A stretch of DNA of 64,000 nucleotides, taken from assembly GCF_013620795.1 (NCBI RefSeq), contig NZ_LGLW01000010.1, forward strand, positions 1 to 64,000, read 5' to 3'. The position numbers and the translations under genes are program-made. Below, one piece after another: positions 51,398 to 60,279 of the stretch; position 1 is the first letter of the stretch, and each line of letters starts with the position of its first letter. Source of the stretch: Pseudomonas sp. Q2-TVG4-2 (GTDB lineage Bacteria > Pseudomonadota > Gammaproteobacteria > Pseudomonadales > Pseudomonadaceae). The notes below the pieces were generated by a model that worked only from the letters and a program-made list of their open reading frames with translations, was not told the origin of the DNA and did no database searches.

Positions 51398-53752
51398 TCA
51401 CGCCTTCTGACTCAGCTTCTCCGGCTTGATCAGGAAGCGAGCCAGAGCCGGCAGCAGCCAGATCGCACCGACCATGTTCCAGAGGAACATGAAGGTCAGC
51501 ATCAGCCCCATATCCGCCTGGAACTTGATCGCCGAGAACACCCAGGTGAACACGCCGATCGCCAGGCAGACACCGGTGAAAATCACCGCCTTGCCAGTCG
51601 TCTTCAGGGTCTGGTAGTAGGCTTCCTGCAGCGTCAGGCCCTGGCGCAGGAAGGATTCCAGACGGCTGTAGATGTAAATGCCGTAATCGACACCGATGCC
51701 CACACCCAATGCGATCACCGGCAGCGTCGCCACTTTCACGCCGATGCCCATGAAGGCCATCAACGCGTTGCCAAGGATGGACGTCAGTACCAGCGGCAGT
51801 ATCACGCAGAGCGTCGCCGCGACGGAGCGGAAGGTCAGCAGGCACATGAAACTCACCGCGGCATAGACCGCAATGAGCATGGTGGTTTCGGACGCACCGA
51901 TGACTTCGTTGGTCGCCGCTTCGATACCGGCATTGCCGGCGGCCAAAACGAACTCTAGCCCTTCGCGGTTGTTTTCCTCAGCGAATTCACGCGCCGCGGA
52001 TACCACGTGCTCCAGCGTCTCGGCCTTGTGATCGTTAAGGAACACGAGCACAGGTGCCAGCGAACAATCACTGTTGTACATGCCTTCGGCACGGGCGATG
52101 GAGCTGTTGAGCACGAACTGGTTACGCGACAGCGTTTCCCACTTCAGGCTGCCCTCGTTCATGCCCTTGATGCTCTGGCGGGCGACGGTGACCATGGAAA
52201 CTGCCGATTGCACGCCCTCGGTGTTTTCCATCTTCCACATCAGCTCGTCCATGGCGGCGAGCGTGTCGTAGTGGGCACAACCTTCAGGCGCGGTCTTGAC
52301 CATCACCACCAGCACGTCGGAGCTGGTTGAGTAGTTGCGGATCACGAAATCGTTGTCGAGGTTATAACGCGAGTCAGGATGCAGTTCGGGAGCGCCCTGA
52401 TCGAGATCGCCGATCTTCAGATTCTGGCCGTACCAGAGGCCGCCACCCACCGCCAGCAACGCGATGACGATGGAGATTGGTGCAACCACCGGGTTGGCGA
52501 AATTAGACAGCAGGCGCCAGAACGGATGGTTGCGAGCCGCTTCTTCGCGGGCCTGCTTGACCGCGCGCTGGCTGATACCCATATAGGAAATCGCCACCGG
52601 CAGCAGAATCAGGTTGGTCAGGATGATCACCGCCACGCCCAGCGACGCGCCGATGGCCAGCTCACGGATTACCCCGATATCGATCAGCAGCAGGGTCACG
52701 AAACCGACAGCGTCAGAGGCCAGCGCCACCATGCCGGGGATGAATAGCTGACGGAACGCCATGCGCGCCGCCGCCAGCGGATCATCGGTTTCGCCCGAGG
52801 CCATGGCGATGCCATTGATCTTCTGCACGCCGTGGGAAATACCGATGGCGAACACCAGGAACGGCACCAGCATCGAGTACGGATCGAGTCCGAAGCCCAG
52901 GGTATGCAACAGACCGAGCTGCCAGACGACGGCGATTAGCGTGGTGACCACCACTGCGATGGTGCTCTTGAAGCAGCGTGTGAACCACAGCAGCAGCGCC
53001 AGGGTGATGCCAATAGCGACGAAGAAGAACAGCGCAACCCCGACCAGACCATCAATCAGGTCACCGACCTTCTTGGCGAAGCCGATGATGTGGATCTCCA
53101 CATTCGGATTCTGGGCCTCGTACTTGTCGCGAATCTTCTCTTCGAGCTCATGGGAAAACTGCTGGTAATCGAGGGTGATCTGTTTGCTGCGGTCATCCGG
53201 ATCCGAATAGGACTCCATCAGCGGCACGTCAATGATGCTCGACTTGAAATCGTTCGCCACCAGACGTCCGATCTGGCCGGATTTGAGGATATTGTTACGC
53301 AGGTCGTCGAGGCTTTCTGGCGACCCGTCATAGGTCTGGGGAATCACCTCACCGCCGGCGAAGCCCTGCTCCGTCACTTCGGTCCAGCGGACGCTCGGGC
53401 TCCACAGCGATTTCATGTTGGAGCGGTCGACGCCCTGGATATAGAACACTTCGTCATGGATCTGGCGCAGCGTTTCCATGTACTCCTTGGAGAAGATGTC
53501 GCCATCCTTCGCCGCCACGGAGATCCGCACCGTGTTGCCCAGGTTGGCAAGATCGTCACGGTGCTCAAGCATGTTCTGAATGTAAGGGTGCCCCAGCGGG
53601 ATCATCTTTTCGAAACTGGTCGAAGGACGAACCTGGGCAGCCTGGTAGAAAAGAAATACGCTGATCAACAGGCAAACGAGGATCACTGCCGGTCGATTAT
53701 TGAATATCAGGCGCTCGAGGAAGGACGCCGGTTTCTGTTGATGCTTGCTCAT
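51398..53752 (-). CDS. RND superfamily (MMPL/HAE-like) exporter
   Basis: The 784-residue inner-membrane protein has the two-fold RND layout: one helix near the N-terminus (VILVCLLISVFLFYQ), a large periplasmic loop, five helices with DAVGFVTLLLIDIGVIRELA, a second helix and loop near 415-640, and five final helices with ALGVGIGVDYGIYIYSRLES. It has no adjacent membrane-fusion or outer-membrane partner, so it belongs to the MMPL/hopanoid-exporter-like group. GGAG precedes the ATG. It lies 12 bases downstream of the YCF48-like gene; such pairs recur in pseudomonads. The substrate is probably hydrophobic, unknown. Confidence 0.88.
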   Translation of the reverse strand: MSKHQQKPASFLERLIFNNRPAVILVCLLISVFLFYQAAQVRPSTSFEKMIPLGHPYIQNMLEHRDDLANLGNTVRISVAAKDGDIFSKEYMETLRQIHDEVFYIQGVDRSNMKSLWSPSVRWTEVTEQGFAGGEVIPQTYDGSPESLDDLRNNILKSGQIGRLVANDFKSSIIDVPLMESYSDPDDRSKQITLDYQQFSHELEEKIRDKYEAQNPNVEIHIIGFAKKVGDLIDGLVGVALFFFVAIGITLALLLWFTRCFKSTIAVVVTTLIAVVWQLGLLHTLGFGLDPYSMLVPFLVFAIGISHGVQKINGIAMASGETDDPLAAARMAFRQLFIPGMVALASDAVGFVTLLLIDIGVIRELAIGASLGVAVIILTNLILLPVAISYMGISQRAVKQAREEAARNHPFWRLLSNFANPVVAPISIVIALLAVGGGLWYGQNLKIGDLDQGAPELHPDSRYNLDNDFVIRNYSTSSDVLVVMVKTAPEGCAHYDTLAAMDELMWKMENTEGVQSAVSMVTVARQSIKGMNEGSLKWETLSRNQFVLNSSIARAEGMYNSDCSLAPVLVFLNDHKAETLEHVVSAAREFAEENNREGLEFVLAAGNAGIEAATNEVIGASETTMLIAVYAAVSFMCLLTFRSVAATLCVILPLVLTSILGNALMAFMGIGVKVATLPVIALGVGIGVDYGIYIYSRLESFLRQGLTLQEAYYQTLKTTGKAVIFTGVCLAIGVFTWVFSAIKFQADMGLMLTFMFLWNMVGAIWLLPALARFLIKPEKLSQKA

Positions 53753-53764
53753 GTTGGCTCCGGC

Positions 53765-54853
53765 TTATTGTTGTTTTACAGGCAGGTTCGCGCCGCTCGG
53801 CGAAACGACCCTGACGCCGCTCTGTCCGACCAGTACCAGATTGCCGTCCTGGTTGGTGACGACGCCTGAAAGCGAGCGCCTATCCGGGCGGCTGAACAGT
53901 TTGAAACTCCGCCCCTTGTCGTCGCTGCTGAGTACGGTACCGCCATGGCCGACCACGACGATACGACCATCCGGTAGCAGGTTGCCATCAGCCAGACCCG
54001 TTTCGAGGGCGTCGCCATCGTCGAGCAGCTCGATCGGCTGCCAGCTGTCGCCGAAATCGGTAGAGCGAAACAGGTTGCCACGCAGGCCGAACGCCACCAC
54101 AACGCCGGGGTCGCTACCACCCACGACGCCAAAGAACGATCCTTGATAGGGCGATTCGACTCGCTCCCAGGTCTCGCCCATGTCGGCGGAACGGAACATG
54201 CCGCCCATCTCGCCGACGACAAACAGGCCGGAGCCTTTGATCTCGGCAATGGCGTTCAGGTGGGAGCCGTCTTCGTTGTCGAGTCGATCAGCAACGTCTT
54301 CCCAGTTCTGCCCATCAGTGGTTTCCAACAGCACCCCGTAGGCGCCGGTGGCGAAGCCGTGCTGCGGATTCTCGAACCAGACGTCGAGCAGCGGTACTTC
54401 GCCTTCGCGATTTTCGTACTGACGCGTCCAGGTCTCGCCGCCGTCGTTCGTGGCCAGGATCAGTGCGTCGTGACCAACCGCCCAGCCATGCTTGTCATCG
54501 ACGAAATACACGGCAGTAAGCAACTGGCGAGTCGGTACCTTGGCCTGAACCCACGTATTGCCATCATCGTCGGAGTAAAGGATATGTCCGCGATCCCCGA
54601 CCACGACCAGGCGCTTGCCAGCATGCGCGACATCGAGCATGAGCGTGGACGCGGCCTTATTCGATTCAATTGAATAGCGGATAGCTGGCTCGCCAGCGCT
54701 TTGGGCATGAGCAGGAGCAACAGCGAGAAACAGGATGGAGAGAACACTGCAGAGCGAGAGCGTTCTGGCCAGTGGCGAATGGCTGAATCTCGGTTTGCGG
54801 AGCGTTTTGGCCGCACAGCCGAATTGGGTGCGCCACATAACGGGCTCACTCAT
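53765..54853 (-). CDS. YCF48/BNR-repeat beta-propeller periplasmic protein
   Basis: The 362-residue precursor has a signal sequence (LCSVLSILFLAVAPAHA, ending near residue 50) and repeated beta-propeller blades with S-x-D-x-G-x-x-W motifs (YSDDDGNTWVQAKVP, ATNDGGETWTRQYEN, RSADMGETWERVES, RSTDFGDSWQPIE, SSDDKGRSFKLF). This is the photosystem-II assembly factor YCF48-like family, used in non-photosynthetic bacteria as a periplasmic partner of RND exporters. The ATG at 54853 has GGGGG five bases upstream. It is first in the two-gene operon. Confidence 0.88.
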   Translation of the reverse strand: MSEPVMWRTQFGCAAKTLRKPRFSHSPLARTLSLCSVLSILFLAVAPAHAQSAGEPAIRYSIESNKAASTLMLDVAHAGKRLVVVGDRGHILYSDDDGNTWVQAKVPTRQLLTAVYFVDDKHGWAVGHDALILATNDGGETWTRQYENREGEVPLLDVWFENPQHGFATGAYGVLLETTDGQNWEDVADRLDNEDGSHLNAIAEIKGSGLFVVGEMGGMFRSADMGETWERVESPYQGSFFGVVGGSDPGVVVAFGLRGNLFRSTDFGDSWQPIELLDDGDALETGLADGNLLPDGRIVVVGHGGTVLSSDDKGRSFKLFSRPDRRSLSGVVTNQDGNLVLVGQSGVRVVSPSGANLPVKQQ

Positions 54854-55060
54854 ACATACCCCCTTTATTCTTATTAGGTAAGGCCTGCGTTTGGTACCAG
54901 GCTGGGCCATGCTATAGGGCTTTCGAAAGCGGCCGCAATTAGCGGGACGTTATGTTTTGTTAAGCCGCGCCGACTGATGTCAGGCCATAAACAAGCCTTA
55001 TGGCATAGCACTTCGCAGCACCATGGGTAGCACCTCAAAAGCCCCCCTCACCGACCAGTA

Positions 55061-55095
55061 AGCAAAACACAATTCCCGCGGCTGGGCGCGGGAAT
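55061..55095 (-). terminator. Intrinsic terminator after pepN
   Basis: On the minus strand ATTCCCGCG pairs with CGCGGGAAT around a six-base loop and is followed by TGTGTTTTGC. It lies about 40 bases past the pepN stop. The remaining gap to the YCF48-like start (54854-55060) holds that gene's promoter, with no clear consensus seen. Confidence 0.7.
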
Positions 55096-55136
55096 CGTTT
55101 GGGGCCGATTGGCCGGGTTGAAAAGCGAATCGAAGG

Positions 55137-57794
55137 TTAGGCCAGGCTCTTGCTAACCACTTCGTAAACATCGCTGGACAGCTCACCCGAGGCCAGGATC
55201 CGCTCCAGCTCAGCCTTCATCAGGCCTTGGCGGCTGGCATCGTACTTGCGCCAGCGGGTCAGCGGTGCCAGCAGGCGCGAGGCGATTTGCGGATTGAGGG
55301 TATTCAGCACGATCACCTGATCAGCCAGGAAGTGATAGCCAGCACCGTCCGCGCGATGGAAGTTGATTAGGTTCTGGTTGGCAAAGGCGCCAATCAATGC
55401 GCGCACCTTGTTCGGGTTCTTCAGCGTGAATGCCGGATGCTGCATCAGGTGCCGGACACGCTCCAGCCCGCCCGGTTGCGTATTGCCAGCCTGCACGCTG
55501 AACCACTGATCCATCACCAGTGGGTTGTCCTTGAAATGCTCGGCAAAGGCTTCGAGTGCCTTGTCGCGCTCGGCTTCGAAACCGGAGTTGACCAGCACGG
55601 CCAGCGCCGTCAGACGCTCGGTCATGTTGTCGGCCTGCTCGAACTGTTCGACGCAGGCGGTGACCACGTCCGGCTTGCCGCTGAGCATCAGGTAGGACAG
55701 CGCGATATTTTGCAGCGCACGCCGGGCGAAGTGGCCGGCCTCGGCGACATAAGGCGTCTGCCGCGAAACGTCGCGATTAGCCTGATAGCGCTTCCAGAGC
55801 AGATCGAACAACTCCGTGGCGATGCGCTCTCGGGCAAAATCGCGTGCCGCGTGGATGGCATCGACATCAGCCACATCGCTGATTTCAGTGAGGTAGGCTT
55901 CACTGGGCAGCGCGAGCATCTCGGAAACCATGGCCGGATCAAGGGACTCGTCCTGCAACAGGCTGCGCAGCGCCTCAAGCAGACGTTGATCCAGCTGCAG
56001 CGCTTCGCCACGCTGATGCTGGCCGACCAGTTCCTGCAACACCTGCACGGACAGCTGTTGTCCCGCCTCCCAACGGTTGAAGCCATCGGCGTCATGCTGC
56101 ATGAGAAACATCAGCTGATCGCGGTTATACGGGAATTCCAGCTTCACCGGAGCGGAAAAGCCACGCAGCAGCGACGGCAGCGGCTGCTCGGCGACATCCA
56201 CGAAGGTAAAGGCCTGCTCGGCCTCACTCACCGCCAGCACGCGCGTCGTTCCGAGGGCAGTGTCCTCACCTTGCAGACGTAGCGGGATCTCCTCGCCAGC
56301 ATCATCGAGCAAGCCAAGCGCTACCGGAATCACGAATGGCTGCTTCTCGCTCTGCCCAGGGGTCGGCGGGCAGCTCTGGCGGAAGGTCAACGTGTAGGTC
56401 TTTGTCGTTGCGTCGTGCTGCTCGCTAACGGCCAGACGCGGCGTGCCGGCCTGGCTATACCAGTGCTTGAACTGGGTCAGGTCAGCGCCGTTGGCGTCTT
56501 CCATGGCCTTGACGAAATCGTCGACGGTCACCGCCTGCCCATCATGCCGTTCGAAATAGAGGTCGCTGCCCTTGCGGAAGCCCTCCTCACCCAGCAGCGT
56601 CTGGATCATGCGCACCACTTCGGCCCCCTTCTCATACACGGTCAGGGTGTAAAAGTTGGAGATCTCGATAAAGGATTCCGGGCGCACCGAGTGAGCCATC
56701 GGGCCGGCATCCTCGGCAAATTGGTGGGTGCGCAGATAGGACACGTCCTCGATGCGTTTGACCGTCGGCGAGTTCATATCGGCGCTGAACTGCGAGTCGC
56801 GGAACACGGTGAAGCCTTCCTTGAGTGACAGCTGGAACCAGTCGCGGCAGGTGACCCGATTGCCCGACCAATTATGAAAATACTCGTGGGCGACGATCGC
56901 CTCGACGCGCTGATGAGCCGCATCAGTGGCGGTCTCGGCGCGCGCCAGCACGGCGCTGGAGTTGAAGATATTGAGGCCCTTGTTCTCCATGGCGCCCATG
57001 TTGAAATCGTTCACCGCAACGATCATGAAGATGTCTAGGTCGTACTCGCGACCATAGGCTTGCTCGTCCCACTTCATCGACTTCTTCAAGCTGTCCATGG
57101 CGTGCTGGCATTTATCGATATTCTCCGGTTCGACGTAAATGCGCAGCGCCACGTCGCGACCGCTCATGGTGGTGAAGCTGTCCTCGACGCACCAGAGGTC
57201 GCCCGCCACGAGTGCGAAAAGATAGGCCGGCTTCTTGAACGGGTCTTCCCAGGTCACCCAGTGACGGCCATCATCTTCTTCGCCACTGGCAAGCGGGTTG
57301 CCGTTGGACAGCAGGATCGGATAGGCCTGCTTGTCGGCGCTGACCGTGGTGGTGAACTTGCTCATCACGTCCGGGCGGTCGAGGTAATAGGTGATTTTGC
57401 GGAAGCCCTCGGCCTCGCACTGAGTGCAGAACATGCTGCCGGACTTGTACAGGCCCTCCAGTGCGGTATTACTCTCGGGGTGGATGACCACGGTGCTGTC
57501 AAGGGTAAAGCTGGGGCTGTCGGGCTGCAGCGTCAGGCTTTCATCAGCAATTGCGTAATCGCCAAGACCGAGCTGGCGGTCATTGAGCGACAGCGACAGC
57601 AACTCCAGATCCTGACCATGCAATTCGAGCGGCGGCAGCCCGGCGCCAGCGTCCGGATTGCGGCGCATCACCAGTTGCGCATGGACCAGCGTGCGGTCCT
57701 CGTAGAGTTCGAAGGTCAGATGGGTTTCATCGATCAGGTACTCAGGCGCCTGGTAGTCCTTGAGATGAATGACTTTCGGTTGTTCTGTACGCAT
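55137..57794 (-). CDS. pepN: Aminopeptidase N
   Basis: The 885-residue M1 zinc metallopeptidase removes N-terminal residues from peptides in the cytoplasm. The exopeptidase motif GAMEN is present (NMGAMENKGLNIF), followed by the zinc site HEYFHNWSGNR with the third ligand Glu in LSLKEGFTVFRD 18 residues later. The N-terminal beta domain and C-terminal helical domain complete the family length. The ATG at 57794 has AGAGG eight bases upstream; the longest frame adds 26 atypical residues. Confidence 0.95.
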   Translation of the reverse strand: MRTEQPKVIHLKDYQAPEYLIDETHLTFELYEDRTLVHAQLVMRRNPDAGAGLPPLELHGQDLELLSLSLNDRQLGLGDYAIADESLTLQPDSPSFTLDSTVVIHPESNTALEGLYKSGSMFCTQCEAEGFRKITYYLDRPDVMSKFTTTVSADKQAYPILLSNGNPLASGEEDDGRHWVTWEDPFKKPAYLFALVAGDLWCVEDSFTTMSGRDVALRIYVEPENIDKCQHAMDSLKKSMKWDEQAYGREYDLDIFMIVAVNDFNMGAMENKGLNIFNSSAVLARAETATDAAHQRVEAIVAHEYFHNWSGNRVTCRDWFQLSLKEGFTVFRDSQFSADMNSPTVKRIEDVSYLRTHQFAEDAGPMAHSVRPESFIEISNFYTLTVYEKGAEVVRMIQTLLGEEGFRKGSDLYFERHDGQAVTVDDFVKAMEDANGADLTQFKHWYSQAGTPRLAVSEQHDATTKTYTLTFRQSCPPTPGQSEKQPFVIPVALGLLDDAGEEIPLRLQGEDTALGTTRVLAVSEAEQAFTFVDVAEQPLPSLLRGFSAPVKLEFPYNRDQLMFLMQHDADGFNRWEAGQQLSVQVLQELVGQHQRGEALQLDQRLLEALRSLLQDESLDPAMVSEMLALPSEAYLTEISDVADVDAIHAARDFARERIATELFDLLWKRYQANRDVSRQTPYVAEAGHFARRALQNIALSYLMLSGKPDVVTACVEQFEQADNMTERLTALAVLVNSGFEAERDKALEAFAEHFKDNPLVMDQWFSVQAGNTQPGGLERVRHLMQHPAFTLKNPNKVRALIGAFANQNLINFHRADGAGYHFLADQVIVLNTLNPQIASRLLAPLTRWRKYDASRQGLMKAELERILASGELSSDVYEVVSKSLA

Positions 57795-57912
57795 CTGGTA
57801 GGCCTCTTCGGGGCAGCTCAAGCAGCGAGCTTGAAGCTGCAGGTGAATAGCGTTCGTTCGTAGGTGGACCAAGCGTGATCCACCCTACCCCCAATAGCGA
57901 CACGCCTGAAGC

Positions 57913-58746
57913 TTATGACGTGCTGCTTGCGGCAATTTGGTAAGACGTGAACTTGCGGATGTTGATCACGCCTGTATCGAGGATCAGGTATTGACCCTTG
58001 ATGCCGCGTAGGGTGCCTTCAACCACCGGCGTCTTCTCCAGATCGAGGCTGACGATCTTGGTTGGATAGGCATCGACCGGATAACGAATCTCCAGCACTT
58101 CAGCGTCCGCCACCGGCTGAATCGCTTGTAACCCGTAACGCTGTTGCAGGGCATGCAGCCCATCGGCACAGGCATCGAAGATTTTCTCGCGTATCTCGAT
58201 CAGATCAAGCGGTTCGGCATCACCCTTGAGCAACGCGCGCCAATTGGTCCGGTCGGCCACCTGGCTGCGCAACAGGTCTTCGACCATACCCGACTGCTGG
58301 CGGGTGGCGACGCGCATGATAGGCAGCGCCTGGCTCGCGCCCTGATCGAGCCAGCGAGTCGGCAATTGCGTCGCGCGGGTGATGCCAACTTTGATGCCCG
58401 ACGAGTTGGCCAGGTAGACCACATGATCAGTCATGCAGAAGTCCAGACCCCACTGCGGGTCCCGGCAGGTGCCGAAATCGTGGTGGCACTTTTCCGGACT
58501 CATGATGCAGATGTCGCATTGCGGCAGCTTCTTGAAGCAGGGGTAGCAATAGCCCTGACTGAAGCTCTTGTTGGTCTTGCGACCGCAGTGGCTGCAATGA
58601 ATGGCACCAAGGTATTCCAGCCGCAGCGTCTTGCCGATCAGAGGATTGACCGGCACCAGCTGGTCATTCAGACGGAATGAGTACTGTGCCTGCGCGCCCA
58701 GCTGAATCGACATCTTGCTCAGGGCGCCGCGTCCTAGTTCAAGCAT
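57913..58746 (-). CDS. DUF2797 zinc-binding protein
   Basis: The 277-residue protein has an N-terminal zinc-ribbon-like cluster (IHCSHCGRKTNKSFSQGY, then CYPCF; CDICIMSPEKCHH) within residues 50-95, then HVVYLANSSGIKVGITR and a GIY-YIG-like strand pattern. Function is unknown; a nucleic-acid role is possible. The start codon at 58746-58744 lies only two bases from the end of a MITE-like insertion, whose terminal repeat supplies the GGGAG ribosome-binding site nine bases upstream. The ancestral arrangement was probably coupled to the upstream yeaC gene. Confidence 0.85.
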   Translation of the reverse strand: MLELGRGALSKMSIQLGAQAQYSFRLNDQLVPVNPLIGKTLRLEYLGAIHCSHCGRKTNKSFSQGYCYPCFKKLPQCDICIMSPEKCHHDFGTCRDPQWGLDFCMTDHVVYLANSSGIKVGITRATQLPTRWLDQGASQALPIMRVATRQQSGMVEDLLRSQVADRTNWRALLKGDAEPLDLIEIREKIFDACADGLHALQQRYGLQAIQPVADAEVLEIRYPVDAYPTKIVSLDLEKTPVVEGTLRGIKGQYLILDTGVINIRKFTSYQIAASSTS

Positions 58747-58748
58747 TA

Positions 58749-59013
58749 GGGTCTGCTCCCGCTTCGTCGCGAGCCGCGTTGCAGCGTCAAATTGCGCCAG
58801 GCAAGGCGCGGGACGCGGGTAATGGTCACTCCCTTGCCAAGTCCCGCAACGCCGCATGGCGCGATTTGACGCGCAACCCGCAGGGCCGGGCCAGTTTTTG
58901 CGCGGTGCTGCGTTATTCGTCGTTTATTTGAAATAACCAAACTTCTCTCCTCATGCCTTGCCCCGCGCAAAAACTGGCTCCGGCGCGGCCGCGAACGAAA
59001 CGGGAGCAGACCC
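58749..59013. mobile_element. MITE-like element, 265 bp, with TTA target duplication
   Basis: GGGTCTGCTCCCG at the left end (58749-58761) is matched inverted at the right end (59001-59013), and imperfect complementarity continues to about 31 bases. The element is flanked by TTA on both sides (58746-58748, 59014-59016). Inside are two further large inverted repeats: 58784-58799 with 58857-58872 (one mismatch) and 58890-58905 with 58963-58978 (perfect 16 bp). The whole can fold as a three-branched structure. It encodes no transposase. Confidence 0.85.
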
Positions 59014-59289
59014 TTAGTGCCGCGTTCCAGAAGCCGGTGCGAACAGGCTGGTATCGATAGGCGCCTTGTTTTTGCTTTTGGAGGCACATTCCTGACCGCC
59101 CATGTAGCCGGTGCGCTCCTCCTCCGGCAGGTTCTGGATTTCCCAGGCGATCATCGCACCGAGGCAGATTTCCTTCTGCTCGGGCGTCAGCTTGCGACCG
59201 TCGCTCCACTTGCCCAGTTCGACGGCGGCTTTCAAGTTTTCGTAGATTTCGGGGGTGATGTTTTCGATGGCTTCGATAAAGGACGACAT
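59014..59289 (-). CDS. YeaC/DUF1315 family protein
   Basis: The 91-residue acidic protein matches the YeaC family: MSSFIEAIENITPEIYENLK, ELGKWSDGRKLTPEQKE and AMIAWEIQNLPEEERTGYM. Function unknown. GGAG precedes the ATG. Its TAA stop is one copy of the TTA duplication made by the MITE insertion immediately downstream. Confidence 0.88.
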   Translation of the reverse strand: MSSFIEAIENITPEIYENLKAAVELGKWSDGRKLTPEQKEICLGAMIAWEIQNLPEEERTGYMGGQECASKSKNKAPIDTSLFAPASGTRH

Positions 59290-59421
59290 GGCCGGCTCCC
59301 GGTGAACAAGCGCGCATTCTAACGGAAGACGCCGCTATAAGCCGCAAGCTTCAATTGCAAGAAAAGCACAGAGGTCTTCCGTAAAGGCGGCGTGCTGTCG
59401 CTTGCGGTTCGACGCTTGGCG

Positions 59422-60279
59422 CTAGCCCCTTCTCGCCAGTAGCCCACCGATGATGCCAGTGACGCAGCCAGCGATCAGCCCACCGACATGCGCAGCATTG
59501 GCGATTGCAAGAGCGCCGAAACTGAGCACCTCGATCACGCCAGTCAGACACACCACCAACCAGATCAGCATCAGCACCACCACTCCGGGCGGGAGCCGGT
59601 AAGCCTCGTCCGGCGACAGCTTCTGGAACAACCAGCAATGACCCAGCAGCCCATAGAGCACGCCGGACAGGCCACCGAAGATGCCAGGCCCACCGAAGAT
59701 ATATTGCGACAGGTTGGAGATTATGCCGAAAAGCAACGTGAACCCGAGCAGCATCAAGGCGCCTTGGCGATACTCGATGCGCCGACCGAGCTCCCAGTAC
59801 CACATTGCATTCATCGCCAGGTGGAGGAAACCGAAATGGACGAAGATCGGAGTGATCAACCGCCACCATTGCCCTTCTGCCAGGGTCTGTTCGAGGGTCG
59901 CGAAATAGGCGTACTCGCCATCGATGCGAAAGTCGCTGAAGCTGAACCAGCGGATGGTGTCAAAATTCTCGCCGAGCATGGTGATGGCAGCGGCTATCAG
60001 CGTCAGCAACAGGACCGCAGCGGTAAGCGGGCTGCGGCGCAGGCTCGCTACGAAACCCGCGCCGCGACGTGCCGGCTGCTCGGCTATCACCGCTCCGTCT
60101 CCATGTGGATAGCGCTGATAGAGCTCGCGGACCTGCTCGGCGGTCTCCGCCGGTACACGCAGTACCTGCTGACCCGCCTCCTCGGAAACCCGACAGGGCA
60201 CCCGCAGCCGCTGCAGCAAGGCTATGAAACCACTCAGATCCTCTGACAATGGCAGGCGCAACGCCTCTACTACGGCCAT
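59422..60279 (-). CDS. Rhomboid family intramembrane serine protease
   Basis: The 285-residue protein has an N-terminal soluble region of about 85 residues (LSGFIALLQRLRVPCRVSEE, a GlpG-like cytoplasmic domain) and six membrane helices. The catalytic Ser lies in GIFGGLSGVLYGLLGH and the His in ANAAHVGGLIAG; WRLITPIFVHFGFLHLAMNA is the characteristic loop and HxxxN region. It cleaves transmembrane substrates in the inner membrane. It begins directly after the phosphoesterase stop (TAGATG), so the genes are co-transcribed. Confidence 0.92.
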   Translation of the reverse strand: MAVVEALRLPLSEDLSGFIALLQRLRVPCRVSEEAGQQVLRVPAETAEQVRELYQRYPHGDGAVIAEQPARRGAGFVASLRRSPLTAAVLLLTLIAAAITMLGENFDTIRWFSFSDFRIDGEYAYFATLEQTLAEGQWWRLITPIFVHFGFLHLAMNAMWYWELGRRIEYRQGALMLLGFTLLFGIISNLSQYIFGGPGIFGGLSGVLYGLLGHCWLFQKLSPDEAYRLPPGVVVLMLIWLVVCLTGVIEVLSFGALAIANAAHVGGLIAGCVTGIIGGLLARRG

